DNA of 64,000 bases, from assembly GCF_041080675.1 (NCBI RefSeq), contig NZ_CP163520.1, positions 1,550,001-1,614,000 of the forward strand, in the 5' to 3' direction. The notes under the pieces were generated by a model. That model was not told the DNA's origin, ran no database searches, and saw only the letters and a list, made by a program, of their open reading frames with translations. Below, in pieces: positions 15,109-24,611 of this stretch (the stretch's first letter is position 1; every line of letters starts with the position of its first letter). A program made the translations under genes and the position numbers. The DNA comes from Streptomyces sp. cg36 (GTDB lineage Bacteria > Actinomycetota > Actinomycetes > Streptomycetales > Streptomycetaceae).

Positions 15109-17568
15109 TCAGCGCCTCGTGCGCCCCCTGCGCGGCAGCGGCACCTCGAACCACACGGTCTTGCCCTCGGCCGTGCGGCTGGTGCCCCACTCCCGGGCCA
15201 GCCGGCTCACCACCCGCAGCCCGCGCCCGGACTCGTCCAGCGGCCCGGCGTGCGTCAGCATCGGCAGCGTGTGGTCGTCGTCCACCACCTCGCAGCGCAG
15301 GGTCTCCGCCCGGACCATCCGCAGCCGCACCTGGTGGCTGTGCGCGTGCCGTACGGCATTGGTGACGACCTCGCTGATCAGCAGCTCGACCGTCTCCGCC
15401 ACCTCCGCCAGCTCCCACTCGCCGAGCTGGTCGGCGACCAGGCGCCGGGCCCGGGAGACCTCTCGCGCGTCGATGGCGAGCCGCCACTCGGCGACGTCCT
15501 CGCGCGCGATGCCGTTGAGCCGGGCCATCAGCAGCGCCACGTCGTCCTTGCGGCCACCCCGGGTGTTGAGGGCGCGGATGATGGTGTCGCAGGCGTCGTC
15601 CATGGAGGCGGCGGGGTGGGCGGCCGACTCGCAGAGCGTGGCGAGCCCGACGCCGATGTCCTCGCCGCGCACCTCGACCAGTCCGTCGGTGCACATGACC
15701 AGCCGGTCACCGGGCTCGACCCGGACCCGTACGGTCTCGAAGGGCACTCCGCCGACCCCGATGGGCGCCCCGGTCGGCAGCTCCAGGAGCTCGCTGCGGC
15801 CGTCGGACGCGCGGACCAGCACCGGCGGCACATGGCCCGCGTTGGCCAGCAGCAGCTCGCCCTCGATCGGGTCGTACACCGCGTACAGGCAGGTCGCCAG
15901 ATAGTGCTCGCCGAGCCGCTGGGCCAGGTCGTCCAGGTTGCGCAGGAGCTGGGCGGGCGGCAGGTCGAGCCCGGCCATGGTCTGTACGGCGGTGCGCAAC
16001 TGGCCCATCATCGCAGCCGAGTTGAGCCCGTGGCCCATCACGTCGCCGACGACCAGGGCGATCCGGGAGCCGGGCAGTTTGACCGAGTCGAACCAGTCGC
16101 CGCCGACCCGGCCGAGCAGGGTGCCCGGCAGATAGCGGGTCGCCGTGTCGCAGCCGGTCATCCTCGGGGTGACCTGCGGCAGCATCGAGTCCTGGAGGGT
16201 GTCGGCGACGCTCTCCTGGTAGGTGTACATCCGGGCGTTGTCGAGGACGAGACCGGCGCGGGCGGCGAGTTCGGCGCCGGTGACCCGGTCCATGTCGTTG
16301 AAGACCGCCCGCTCGGCGTGGCGCAGCAGGATCATGAAGCCGAGCACCACGTTGCGGGCCTTGAGCGGAACCACCAGCATGGACCGGCCGTTGATCAGGG
16401 GCCGGATGTCGCGCTTCTCGAACTGCGAGGCGATGGCGGTGCCCATCTGCTCGCTGATGCGCGGGACGAGCACGGGATCGCCGCTGGTCATGCACTGGAA
16501 GAACGGCGTGTGCGCGGGGAACGGCATGGACTCGCCCACCGGGACGACGTCGTCCCAGCGCCCCGGCTCGTCGACGTGCTCCACCGCCACCCGGTGCCAC
16601 AGGGTGGTCTCGTCGGGCGGCCCGTCCGGGAACCCCTCGCCCGCGATGACCTGTTCGCGCAGATAGGTGCCCGCGACATCGGTGAACCGCGGCACCACGG
16701 CCGCGCTCACCTCGTGGATGGTCCGGGCGAGATCGAGGGAGGAGCCGATCCGGCCGCTGACCTCGTTGAGGAACTCCAGCCGCTCGCGCACCGCCGCGTA
16801 TTCGAGGTCCTGCTCGAACCCGGGCGCGGGCGCCCGCTCCGCCGCTACCGGATCCGGGCCGTCGCCGGGCCGGACGGCCGGGCGCCCGGCGCGCCGCGGC
16901 ACACCCCAGTCGGGCGTCACCGGTACCCGGTCGTGCTGACTGAACTCCAGTACGGGGTAGCCGAGTTCGAGCACCTGGGAGACGATCCGCGAGCTCTCGC
17001 CGACGCTCATGCTGGGCAGGATCTCGGGCAGCCGCCCGGCCAGCTCCTCGGCGCCCTGGAACTCGGTGTGCAGGGCGAAGCCGGGCGCGATCCGCTCCAC
17101 CCCGCCCCGCTCCGGGTCGAGGTGCTCGGCGTGCAGCTGGGCCGCGCTCGCCGCGAGCACCAGCAGCCGCTCGGGGCCCGGCCCGACCAGCGGATAGGCC
17201 CACCACAGCACGTCGAGCCGGGCCCGCCCGGGATCGGAGAGGGTGGCCCGGCCCGCCGTCGGATACGAGGTGAGGCCGTTGAGCGAGGCGTCCAGGCCGG
17301 GGCCGAACTCGTCGTACCCCTCGTACGCCGCGTACCCCTCGTCGAACTCCGGTCCGGCGGGGGCGTCCTGGCACAGGGCGCCGGAGACCGGCAGCAGATC
17401 GAGGGCGGAGCGGCCCACCGCCTCCTCGCGGGCGGGGCCGAACAGCCTGCGCGCACCGGTGGACCAGTGTGACACCAGGCCGTCGCCGTCCACGACGATC
17501 ACGGCAAGCGGGATCCGGCCGGCCACGGCGGACTGCCGCGGCAGCGTCGGCGGAGTGCCACTGTCCAT
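15109..17568 (-). CDS. PAS-GAF-SpoIIE (PP2C) phosphatase with C-terminal HATPase (RsbU/RsbW-type) domain
   Basis: An 819-residue regulator. A PAS domain at the N-terminus (A-V-I-V-V-D-G-D-G-L-V-S-H-W) is followed by a linker, a GAF domain (~270-460), a SpoIIE/PP2C domain with metal-binding G-G-D-W-F-D, V-V-G-D-V-M-G-H-G, C-T-D-G-L-V-E and R-K-D-D-V-A motifs, and a C-terminal GHKL domain with the N-box V-T-N-A-V-R-H-A. Such proteins dephosphorylate STAS anti-anti-sigma factors and may bind or phosphorylate them in partner-switching control of alternative sigma factors. The ATG start has GGAAGGAG nine bases upstream; a GTG 15 codons earlier is the alternative. No sigma or STAS gene lies next to it. 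Confidence 0.9.
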   Translation of the reverse strand: MDSGTPPTLPRQSAVAGRIPLAVIVVDGDGLVSHWSTGARRLFGPAREEAVGRSALDLLPVSGALCQDAPAGPEFDEGYAAYEGYDEFGPGLDASLNGLTSYPTAGRATLSDPGRARLDVLWWAYPLVGPGPERLLVLAASAAQLHAEHLDPERGGVERIAPGFALHTEFQGAEELAGRLPEILPSMSVGESSRIVSQVLELGYPVLEFSQHDRVPVTPDWGVPRRAGRPAVRPGDGPDPVAAERAPAPGFEQDLEYAAVRERLEFLNEVSGRIGSSLDLARTIHEVSAAVVPRFTDVAGTYLREQVIAGEGFPDGPPDETTLWHRVAVEHVDEPGRWDDVVPVGESMPFPAHTPFFQCMTSGDPVLVPRISEQMGTAIASQFEKRDIRPLINGRSMLVVPLKARNVVLGFMILLRHAERAVFNDMDRVTGAELAARAGLVLDNARMYTYQESVADTLQDSMLPQVTPRMTGCDTATRYLPGTLLGRVGGDWFDSVKLPGSRIALVVGDVMGHGLNSAAMMGQLRTAVQTMAGLDLPPAQLLRNLDDLAQRLGEHYLATCLYAVYDPIEGELLLANAGHVPPVLVRASDGRSELLELPTGAPIGVGGVPFETVRVRVEPGDRLVMCTDGLVEVRGEDIGVGLATLCESAAHPAASMDDACDTIIRALNTRGGRKDDVALLMARLNGIAREDVAEWRLAIDAREVSRARRLVADQLGEWELAEVAETVELLISEVVTNAVRHAHSHQVRLRMVRAETLRCEVVDDDHTLPMLTHAGPLDESGRGLRVVSRLAREWGTSRTAEGKTVWFEVPLPRRGRTRR

Positions 17569-17702
17569 GGGTGGAGGCTCCTTCCCCGCCGCAAGGATCT
17601 GCGGCTGTGCCACCTACCGTACGGCCATGCGAAGGCCGCGCGCGGGGCAACGCCCGAATAGGGCGCACGCCCGCGCGCACCGGACAAACAGTTGAATAAT
17701 GG

Positions 17703-20141
17703 TCAGTCCTCGTGCCCCAGCTGGAGGTCGCGCTCGGTGCGCCCGCCGCCCGCGACCTGGAGGACGGTGGCGACCGGCGGATATCCGGCCGCGATGACCG
17801 TGTACTCGCCCGAGGAGAGGTCGACGAAGCGGAAGGTGCCGTCGGGGCCCGTGGTGAGGGTGTCCACCACGTTCCCGGCCGCGTCCAGCAGCGTCACGCG
17901 CGCGTCCTCGACGGGCCGTCCGCCGCCGGCCCGGACCGTGCCGCGCAGCACCGCGCCGCCCGCGAGCTCGATGTCCTGCCGGGTCTCGCGCGACGCCTGC
18001 ACGCTGACCGGCAGCGCGGCGGGCCGGAAGGCGGGCGCGCTGGCCGCCAGGGTGTACTCCCCGGCCACCAACTCGCCGATCACATAGGACCCTTCGCGCC
18101 CGCTGCGGGTGGTGGCGACGACCTCGCCGCGCACGTCGGTGAGGGTGACGGCGGCGTCCCGTACGGGGGTGCCGTCGGCGGTCACGACCACCCCGGCGAG
18201 CCGCCCGGCGCCGCCGAGGACCACGTCGAGCTCGACCGGGCGCTCGCCGACCGTCACCGAGACGGCCTGCGGCTGGTGGCCGCCGGCCGCGGCGATCAGT
18301 ACGTACGAACCGGCGCCCGGCACGCTCAGCGCGTACCGTCCGTCCTCGCCGCTGCCGCCGCGTCCGACCTGCCGGCCGCGCACGTCGACGAGGGTGAGCG
18401 CGGCGCGCGGCACGGTGGTCCCGTCGTGGTGCTGGACCGTGCCGCAGACCGGGACGCCGCTGGTGTAGCCGGTCTGGGGGGTGCGCGCCTGCGGCAGGGG
18501 GGCGGCGTCGACGGCGGCGGGGGCGTTCTGGGACACCAGCGGTTTCTCCTTGAGGAAGAAGGCGAGCAGGAGGCCGACCACGAGCACCGGCACCAGGTAG
18601 AGGAAGATCCGCGGCATCGCGTCGGCGTACGCCCGGATGTAGCCGTCGCGCAGCGCGGGCGGCATGGAGTGGACCAGCTGCGGGGTGATCGACTCCGCGT
18701 CGGGGAGGTGCGCGCCCGCCGGGAACTGCTCGGTGAGGGAGTGGGCGAGGCGGTTGGTGAACAGGGTGCCGAACACGGCGGCGCCGACGCTGCCGCCGAT
18801 CTGCCGGAAGTAGTTGTTGGCGCTGGTGGCGGTGCCGAGGTCGGCGGGGTCCGCCGCGTTCTGCACGGCGAGGATCAGCACCGGCATGACCAGGCCGATC
18901 CCGATGCCGAGGACCGCCATCCAGATGCTGTAGGTGAGCCGGGGCGTGTCCGTCGCCAGCCGGGACAGCAGCCACATGCCGACGGCCGAGACCGCGCTGC
19001 CGAGCACCGGGTAGATCTTGTAGCGGCCGGTGCGGCTGATCAGCTGGCCCGAGACGATGGAGGCTCCGACGATGCCGCCCATCATCGGCAGCACCAGCAG
19101 CCCGGACTCGGTCGCGCTCGCGCCGTCGACCATCTGCAGGAAGGTCGGCAGATAGCTGGCCGCGCCGAAGAGCGCCACCCCGATGACCGCGCCCACCAGG
19201 CCGGAGACGTTGAAGATCGAGTCGCGGAACAGCCGCAGCGGGATGACGGGTTCGCGCGCGTAGTTCTCGACCACCAGGAACAGCAGGGTCGTTCCCACGG
19301 CCCCGGCGCCGAGCCCCACGATGGTGCGCGAGCCCCAGGCGTACTCCGTACCGCCCCAACTGGTCAGCAGCACCACACAGGTCGAGGCCGCGATCAGCAG
19401 CAGCGAGCCGAGGATGTCCAGGCGCGGGCGGGCCGTGGGCCGGGGCAGCCGGAGGACCATGGCGATCACGGCGAGGGTGACCAGGCCGAAGGGGACGTTG
19501 ATGTAGAAGCACCAGCGCCACGAGGCGTGGTCGGTGAAGAAGCCGCCGAGCAGCGGGCCCGCCACCGAGGCCAGGCCGTAGACCGCGCCGATCAGCCCCA
19601 TGAAGCGGCCCCGTTCGCGGGGCGGCACGATGTCCGCGATGATCGCCTGCACGCCGATCATGAGCCCGCCGCCGCCCACGCCCTGGACCGCGCGGAAGGC
19701 GATGAGCTGGTCCATGGTGCGCGACCAGCCCGCCAGCGCCGAGCCGATCACGAAGACGACGATGGCGAACTGGAAGACGGGCTTGCGGCCGAAGAGGTCG
19801 CCGAGCTTGCCGTAGATGGGCAGCCCGATGGTGGAGGCCAGCAGATAGGCGGTGACGGCCCAGGAGACCTTGTCGAGGCCGTGCAGATCGCCGACGATCT
19901 TCGGCAGCGCGGTCGCCACGATCATCTGGTCGAGCGCCGCGAGCAGCATGGTGAGCATCAGGCCGACGAAGACGAGCCGCACCTGCCGGGGGCCGAGCTC
20001 CACGAGCGGACCGGTCCGCACGTCCGGCGGTTCCCCCGCCCGTTCCTCCTCGACGGGGTACGGGACCGGATCACCGCCGGTCCACCGCTCCCCCGAAGGC
20101 CCGTCCTGCGCCGGGTCCTTGACCAGAGTGATCCCGCCCAC
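17703..20141 (-). CDS. DHA2 (EmrB/QacA) MFS exporter fused to C-terminal carboxypeptidase-regulatory-like (Cna_B-type) repeats
   Basis: An 812-residue protein. The first ~560 residues form a 14-helix drug:H+ antiporter of the EmrB/QacA type, with the family motif [12 protein letters not shown] in TM1 and [11 protein letters not shown] in the 2-3 loop. After the last helix and a short linker there are three ~75-residue repeats with alternating strands ([19 protein letters not shown] and D-G-T-F-R-F-V-D-L cores), typical of CarboxypepD_reg/Cna_B beta-sandwich domains. The GTG start follows the strong RBS GAGGAGGGGAG. The tail side depends on topology; with 14 helices both termini would be cytoplasmic. 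Substrate unknown. Confidence 0.88.
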   Translation of the reverse strand: MGGITLVKDPAQDGPSGERWTGGDPVPYPVEEERAGEPPDVRTGPLVELGPRQVRLVFVGLMLTMLLAALDQMIVATALPKIVGDLHGLDKVSWAVTAYLLASTIGLPIYGKLGDLFGRKPVFQFAIVVFVIGSALAGWSRTMDQLIAFRAVQGVGGGGLMIGVQAIIADIVPPRERGRFMGLIGAVYGLASVAGPLLGGFFTDHASWRWCFYINVPFGLVTLAVIAMVLRLPRPTARPRLDILGSLLLIAASTCVVLLTSWGGTEYAWGSRTIVGLGAGAVGTTLLFLVVENYAREPVIPLRLFRDSIFNVSGLVGAVIGVALFGAASYLPTFLQMVDGASATESGLLVLPMMGGIVGASIVSGQLISRTGRYKIYPVLGSAVSAVGMWLLSRLATDTPRLTYSIWMAVLGIGIGLVMPVLILAVQNAADPADLGTATSANNYFRQIGGSVGAAVFGTLFTNRLAHSLTEQFPAGAHLPDAESITPQLVHSMPPALRDGYIRAYADAMPRIFLYLVPVLVVGLLLAFFLKEKPLVSQNAPAAVDAAPLPQARTPQTGYTSGVPVCGTVQHHDGTTVPRAALTLVDVRGRQVGRGGSGEDGRYALSVPGAGSYVLIAAAGGHQPQAVSVTVGERPVELDVVLGGAGRLAGVVVTADGTPVRDAAVTLTDVRGEVVATTRSGREGSYVIGELVAGEYTLAASAPAFRPAALPVSVQASRETRQDIELAGGAVLRGTVRAGGGRPVEDARVTLLDAAGNVVDTLTTGPDGTFRFVDLSSGEYTVIAAGYPPVATVLQVAGGGRTERDLQLGHED

Positions 20142-20350
20142 GTCCGCTCCCCTCCTCGCACCGCCCGTTCGCCTGCGCGGCGTACATACTGCACATCGGG
20201 CGCTTATGGGGAGCAAGCGGAAGAGGGGGCGGCCGGGGGCGCACAACTCGCCCCGGGCGAGCGCCCGTCGTCCGCCCCATCAGGGTCTTTCACACGGTCC
20301 GGTGGCACGCGGGCGCACCACCGGACCGCCGGGAAGACCACTCGAACCGG

Positions 20351-20794
20351 TTACTTCTCCACGGTCGCCGCCAGGTTGGCGAGCGCCGCGTCGTAGATGC
20401 GGGCAAGTCCCTTGGGGGCGAAGGTCTTCTCGAAGAATCCGCCGATGCCGCCCGCCCCGTTCCACACGGTGCTCACCACGACGCGGGAGCTGCCCTCGCC
20501 GGCCGGGGTGACGGTCCAGGTGGTGACCATGGAGGAGTTGCGGTCCTTCTCGACCAGCTGTCCGTCGGTCGGCTCGGTCACGTCGAGCAGGCAGTCGCGC
20601 ACGCGCTTGCTGGTCGCCTGGAGCTTCCAGTGCACGACGGTGCCCTCGCCGTCGCCGCCCTCCTGGACCTGGTACTCGCTGAAGTGCTCGGGCAGGAGCT
20701 TGGGGCGGCTCTCCTTGTAGTCGGCCACCGTGTCGAACACCGTCTCCGGGTCCGCCGCGATGATCCGCTCCGTCGTGGCCTCGACCTGCGCCAT
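20351..20794 (-). CDS. SRPBCC family protein (polyketide cyclase/dehydrase-like)
   Basis: A 147-residue START/Bet v1-like domain protein: M-A-Q-V-E-A-T-T-E-R-I-I-A-A-D-P-E-T-V-F-D-T-V-A-D at the N-terminus, central strands T-V-V-H-W-K-L-Q-A, and the long C-terminal helix R-I-Y-D-A-A-L-A-N-L. These bind hydrophobic small molecules in a helix-grip cavity; no specific ligand is evident. RBS GGAGGAA before the ATG. Divergent from the split radical SAM gene, sharing a 174-bp promoter region. Confidence 0.85.
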   Translation of the reverse strand: MAQVEATTERIIAADPETVFDTVADYKESRPKLLPEHFSEYQVQEGGDGEGTVVHWKLQATSKRVRDCLLDVTEPTDGQLVEKDRNSSMVTTWTVTPAGEGSSRVVVSTVWNGAGGIGGFFEKTFAPKGLARIYDAALANLAATVEK

Positions 20795-20968
20795 GGATCT
20801 TCCTCCAGCACTCGTGACATCCGGGGGGTGCGCCCGGATTCGGGGTGTGCAAAGCCAATCACCTCGGGTGCGGGGCCCCAAAATCGGGGTTGCGGCGATC
20901 ATGGGAACAGTTGTTCTATTCTGAGGTCGAGGGTGCGGAAGAGACCGAGGAGCTCCGAGGAGGCGTTC

Positions 20969-21403
20969 ATGCGCTGGGACCATCTGGCCGGTAGCGACCC
21001 GACCGGGCCGGGAGCGGGCCGCCCGGCCGCGCTGTTCGACGCGGACGCGGTGGTCACGCGCACCTTCGACACCCCCGAGTTCCGGGGCGTGACCTTCCAC
21101 GAGGTCCGCGCGCGTTCGATCGTCAACCGGGTGCCCGGGGTGTCCCGGATGCCGTTCGAGTGGACCGTCAACCCGTACCGGGGCTGTACGCACGCGTGCG
21201 TGTACTGCTTCGCCCGCAAGACGCACAGCTACCTCGACCTGGACACCGGGCTCGGCTTCGACTCGCAGATCGTGGTCAAGGTCAACGCGCCCGAGCTGCT
21301 GCGCCGCCATCTGGCGTCGGCCCGCTGGCAGGGCGCGCACATCGCGATGGGCACCAACGTCGACTGCTACCAGCGGGCCGAGGAGGGTTGCACACTTCCC
21401 TAA
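20969..21403 (+). pseudogene. 5' part of a Rv2578c-family radical SAM gene (spore photoproduct lyase-like), interrupted by the integrated element
   Basis: Codons 1-138 of the original gene, then six codons read into the element's att arm before a TAA, giving a 144-residue truncated product. It retains the radical SAM cluster motif C-T-H-A-C-V-Y-C (CX3CX2C) and ends in the conserved C-Y-Q-R-A-E segment. The continuation A-E-G-R-Y-R-L-M-P-G lies 7.45 kb downstream at 28830. Joining the halves at the shared 7-bp core gives an uninterrupted 347-codon frame (346 residues), close to the length I recall for mycobacterial Rv2578c. RBS GAGGAGG. In the integrated state the enzyme is probably inactive. 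Function of the family is unestablished. Confidence 0.92.
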
Positions 21404-21418
21404 GTGGCCCTGACCTGC
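21343..21418. repeat. attL: left junction of the serine-integrase element
   Basis: Chromosomal attB half on the left, core GCCGAGG at 21377-21383, then the right attP arm with GTTGCACAC (21387-21395), CCCTAAG (21398-21404) and CTGACCTGC (21410-21418). Each arm block is the reverse complement of a block in attR, and all three pairs centre on the GA dinucleotide at 21380-21381, the predicted crossover bases. Confidence 0.88.
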
Positions 21419-21422
21419 GAAT

Positions 21423-23078
21423 ATGGCCACCATGAACCCGCAGACGGATGACACAAGCCACCTCATCGACTTGGTGTGCCGGAAGAGCCAGGCTGTTAAA
21501 AGCAAGACCGGCCGTCGGGAAATCTCGGTCAGCGCGCAAGAAGCCCGAGGCCGCAAGACAGCCGAACTACTTGGCCTGACGGTTCGTCATGTTTGGCGTG
21601 AGGTTGGGTCTGCATCCCGGTTTCGCCGGTCCAAGAAAGTACCTAAACAGGATCTCGCCCTACAGGCTTTGGATCGAGGAGAAATCGGGGCCCTATGGGT
21701 GTTTCGCTTGGACCGATGGACCCGCCGGGGCGCCGGTGCAATCCTCTCAATTGTAGAACCCGCAGATGGCCGACCCCGCCGTTTGCTCATCGACAACGGC
21801 GACGCCGATAATCCTGGAATCGGACTCGACAGCGTCAACCCTCGTGACCGCTCTGAATTGATCCGCCGCGCCGAGGATGCCCGCGAGGAAACCGAGGTAT
21901 TGAGCGAGCGAGTCAGGAACACCAAGACTTTCCAACTCGAAAACGGCGAGTGGCTTAACGGAGCCGCCCCTTACGGCCTACGCGTCGTCAATATTTCCGC
22001 GTTTGATGAGGACGGCGAAGAGATAGAGGAACGAAAGCTAGAGCGAGACCCGGAAACCTCCGCCGGTATTCCCGGTGAGCCCGAAGTAACGAAGATGGAG
22101 ATTGCCCGCTTGGTCACGTACCAATGGCCGGTAGCGCGAGTAACCAAGCGAGAAATGGCACGCCGGTTGAATGCACGTGGCATTCCGTCACCCACGGGCG
22201 GTGACTGGGCATTCAGTACCGTTGCAAACATGATCGGCAACCCCGCCTATGCCGGTTGGCAAATAACCGGACGCTCCGACAATCGATCTCGCCGGATGCT
22301 CTACCTCAACGAGAGTGGCAAAAAGGTCAGCGTCATGGTCGGCCCGCCACTGCTCAAAGAAGAGGAATACAACGAGGCACAGGCAGCATCGCGCGGAAAT
22401 GGCCCCCCGGCAGACGCTGAATCCTGGAAGGCAAAGCACCTGCTTACAGACCTACTTGAATGCTGCGGATGTTCGTCATCCATGCCGAGCGCCGGAACGT
22501 CCTACGCATGTTGGCGCTCCCGCGCTGGCGGAGTATGTCCGGCCCCCGCGAATGTCGCCGCACACAGCGCCGAGGAATACGTATTTCAGCGATGGTCAGC
22601 TCGGCTCCAATCGGCCGACCTGGACGACCCACTGTTGGTCATCGTGGCGGAACGCTGGGCGGCCAGGAAGGACCCGCAGACATCCGAGGAGGAGCAGACT
22701 GCAAGGGCCTCTCTGGCGGACGCGGAACGCGTTCTCTCCCGCCTATGGCAGGACCGGCGTGCTGGACTATTCGACGGCCCGTCAGAACGGTTCTTCGCTC
22801 CGCAGCTAACCGAGGCTAACGCAGCCGTTATGACTGCGCAAAAGTCACTCGATGACGTACGAGGCACAGGGCCGGTTGATATTACGTTCCTACTGGAGTT
22901 GGAACAACAGCGCGAAGCGTGGGAAGCGGCAGACCTCCCGCTGAAACGCGATCTCTTGCGACTGGCAATCCGGAGAATTCGAGTTCGGCGCGCGCCCAAG
23001 CGAGGGGTCCAGTTTGACGGAGATTCGCGCATGGAGATCAATTGGCTTGACGAACCCGAGTGGGTCACTACTGCCTAG
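21423..23078 (+). CDS. int: Large serine recombinase (site-specific integrase)
   Basis: A 551-residue integrase that should catalyse attP x attB recombination. The N-terminal resolvase domain has the catalytic serine in C-R-K-S-Q (Ser22) and the conserved V-F-R-L-D-R-W-T-R; the recombinase domain includes P-Y-G-L-R-V and the A-R-R-L-N-A-R-G-I-P-S-P segment. The zinc-ribbon region shows C-C-G-C (~345) and a later C-W-R-S-R-A-G-G-V-C, followed by a coiled-coil-like stretch. An ATG three codons in is an alternative start; neither has an obvious Shine-Dalgarno sequence. The gene begins 19 bp after the truncated host frame, so the host promoter probably drives it when integrated. Composition is less GC-rich than flanking genes. 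Confidence 0.93.
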   Translation: MATMNPQTDDTSHLIDLVCRKSQAVKSKTGRREISVSAQEARGRKTAELLGLTVRHVWREVGSASRFRRSKKVPKQDLALQALDRGEIGALWVFRLDRWTRRGAGAILSIVEPADGRPRRLLIDNGDADNPGIGLDSVNPRDRSELIRRAEDAREETEVLSERVRNTKTFQLENGEWLNGAAPYGLRVVNISAFDEDGEEIEERKLERDPETSAGIPGEPEVTKMEIARLVTYQWPVARVTKREMARRLNARGIPSPTGGDWAFSTVANMIGNPAYAGWQITGRSDNRSRRMLYLNESGKKVSVMVGPPLLKEEEYNEAQAASRGNGPPADAESWKAKHLLTDLLECCGCSSSMPSAGTSYACWRSRAGGVCPAPANVAAHSAEEYVFQRWSARLQSADLDDPLLVIVAERWAARKDPQTSEEEQTARASLADAERVLSRLWQDRRAGLFDGPSERFFAPQLTEANAAVMTAQKSLDDVRGTGPVDITFLLELEQQREAWEAADLPLKRDLLRLAIRRIRVRRAPKRGVQFDGDSRMEINWLDEPEWVTTA

Positions 23079-23088
23079 GCAACAACCC

Positions 23089-23124
23089 AAGGGCCTCGTT
23101 CGGAACGATCCGGGCGGGGCCCTT
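23089..23124 (+). terminator. Putative terminator after the integrase gene
   Basis: AAGGGCC and GGCCCTT form a 7-bp stem eleven bases past the integrase stop codon, with an inner CGTT/AACG stem in the loop. No long T-tract. Confidence 0.5.
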
Positions 23125-23545
23125 CCCCATGCCCTCAGACGCCACGAGCGGGCGCGTAACCGCCTTCCGCAGCGCCGGTGGAGGGAACCGCCAGGGATGC
23201 CCCCGCAGGCCGTTAGGCGGGCGCTCAGCGGCTTTCGCATAATCGGGCGTCTTCCGCGCGCACAGCGGGATGTGTCGAGTGCTGTTCCTGAGAGCGGTTT
23301 GAGCCAGGCTATAGGTTTTCTTATGACTGCCTACTTTGTATGTCTGAATCAACACTCACAACATAACCCCAGGTCAGAGGGGGTGGGATGAGTGTCGGTT
23401 GCCCCTCGCGCTGCATGGCCGCTGTCACTGGGGGCGGGAAAAGGGGTCACAAGGACGGGCCCTTGTGACCTGGCTCACCACCCCTCAGCGTTGAGGGCGG
23501 TCCGCTGATTGCCCGTCAGCGGCGACAGGCGGGTGCGGCCTCGGG

Positions 23546-23714
23546 GTCTCAGCGCATCACGCCCCGTGATCACCCCGACCCGTCTCACAATCGATGGTTT
23601 GTGAGACGACTGCGACGAGACCCGCGCCATGTCCGTTTCGCCCGCTGCGCCCGTCTCAATACTCGTCTCAAAAGGTTGCGGGACTCCATGGATTCTGAGA
23701 CGCCTTTGTGAGAC
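23546..23714. repeat. Seven TGAGAC/GTCTCA repeats upstream of the small serine recombinase: candidate res site or operator
   Basis: GTCTCA at 23546, 23582, 23653 and 23665 and its complement TGAGAC at 23602, 23696 and 23709; 23616 is a one-mismatch copy (CGAGAC). The pair at 23581-23611 forms the dyad CGTCTCACAA / TTGTGAGACG; the other four form two direct pairs (12 and 13 bp apart) in opposite orientation. The last copy ends 10 bp before the recombinase start. Clustered recombinase-binding motifs next to the gene are what resolvase res sites and autoregulated invertases show. Confidence 0.65.
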
Positions 23715-23723
23715 GATTGGCGC

Positions 23724-24563
23724 ATGACGACGAACGCCACTTCCCGCGCTGATCTGACCGAGCGCCACGACTGCCCCAAGTGCGCCGCCCCCGCCGGTAG
23801 CCCGTGCCGGACGGGTTCGGGCAAGATCGCCGCGAGCTACCACACGGCCCGCTTCGCGCTGGTCCCGTCGCTCAAGGCGGAACTGACGGTGAAGACTCCG
23901 GCCGACCGGTCCCCGGGGAAGACGTGGGCGGCCCTGGTTGCCCCCGTGACGGCCCCCGAGGCGACGCCGGGCGCTCCCATCCGGATCGGCTACGCGCGCT
24001 GCTCCACGGCCGCTCAGGAGCTTCAGTCTCAGTTGGACATGTTGGCGCGCGCCGACTGCACCAAGGTGTTCTCCGAGAAGATCTCAACTCGCGTGAAGAC
24101 GCGTCCGGAGTTCGAGTCGGCGCTGACGCTGGCCCGGGACATCAAGGCGGCTTCTCCCCATCAGCCGGTGATCTTGACCGTGGCGGAGATGAAGAGGCTT
24201 GCCCGGGGCGCTGCGGAGTTGATGACGCTGGGGGCGGCTCTCCAGGCGGACGGGATTCAGCTTGAGATCCTGTCGGGTCCCCTTCAGGGCATCCATGATC
24301 CGCACGGCGCCGGGGCCATCGTCTTCGCGGTCCTGGCCGTGGCCGCTGAGGTGGAGCGGGAGGGCATCCGGGAAAAGACCATGGAGGGTCTGGAGACGGC
24401 CGCCAGCAACGGGCGCCACGGCGGACGGCCCACGGTCATGGACCCGGACAAGCTTGCCGCCGCTCGTGCGCGCCACGCCAGCGGGGAGAGCGTGACGGCC
24501 ATTGCCAAGGCCCTCGGGGTGTCTCGCGCCACCATGTACCGGGCCCTTGCCGACGACGAGTGA
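23724..24563 (+). CDS. Small serine recombinase (resolvase/invertase family) with N-terminal zinc-finger-like segment
   Basis: A 279-residue protein. Residues ~17-43 have the spacing C-P-K-C, C28, H40-T-A-R, a short Cys3His segment seen in many actinobacterial proteins and probably zinc-binding. After a linker, residues 86-230 form a resolvase catalytic domain with I-G-Y-A-R-C-S-T (Ser94), E-M-K-R-L-A-R-G and the long E helix E-V-E-R-E-G-I-R-E-K-T. The C-terminal ~45 residues are a Hin-like helix-turn-helix, S-V-T-A-I-A-K-A-L-G-V-S-R-A-T-M-Y-R-A-L. It probably resolves or inverts DNA at the repeats just upstream, or assists the integrase. It is clearly not the main integrase. Confidence 0.88.
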   Translation: MTTNATSRADLTERHDCPKCAAPAGSPCRTGSGKIAASYHTARFALVPSLKAELTVKTPADRSPGKTWAALVAPVTAPEATPGAPIRIGYARCSTAAQELQSQLDMLARADCTKVFSEKISTRVKTRPEFESALTLARDIKAASPHQPVILTVAEMKRLARGAAELMTLGAALQADGIQLEILSGPLQGIHDPHGAGAIVFAVLAVAAEVEREGIREKTMEGLETAASNGRHGGRPTVMDPDKLAAARARHASGESVTAIAKALGVSRATMYRALADDE

Positions 24564-24577
24564 GCCGAACTGATCTG

Positions 24578-24611
24578 AGGGACCGTCTGCCCCTGGTGGT
24601 GGGCGGTCCTT
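24578..24611 (+). terminator. Putative terminator after the small recombinase gene
   Basis: GGACCG (24580-24585) pairs with CGGTCC (24604-24609), 16 bp past the stop codon, with TTCC after the stem. Confidence 0.5.

Larger units (their letters stand above)
23079..23723. other. Intergenic region between the two recombinase genes
   Basis: No coding region recognised. It holds the integrase terminator hairpin at its left end, an AT-richer stretch near 23310-23360 that could hold a promoter, and the TGAGAC repeat cluster at its right end next to the small recombinase gene. Confidence 0.6.

Noticed and set aside
17712..20396. Long open frame of 894 codons on the + strand
   Set aside because: It is the antisense of the MFS fusion gene; the translation is low-complexity and high GC at third positions leaves long shadow frames in this genome.
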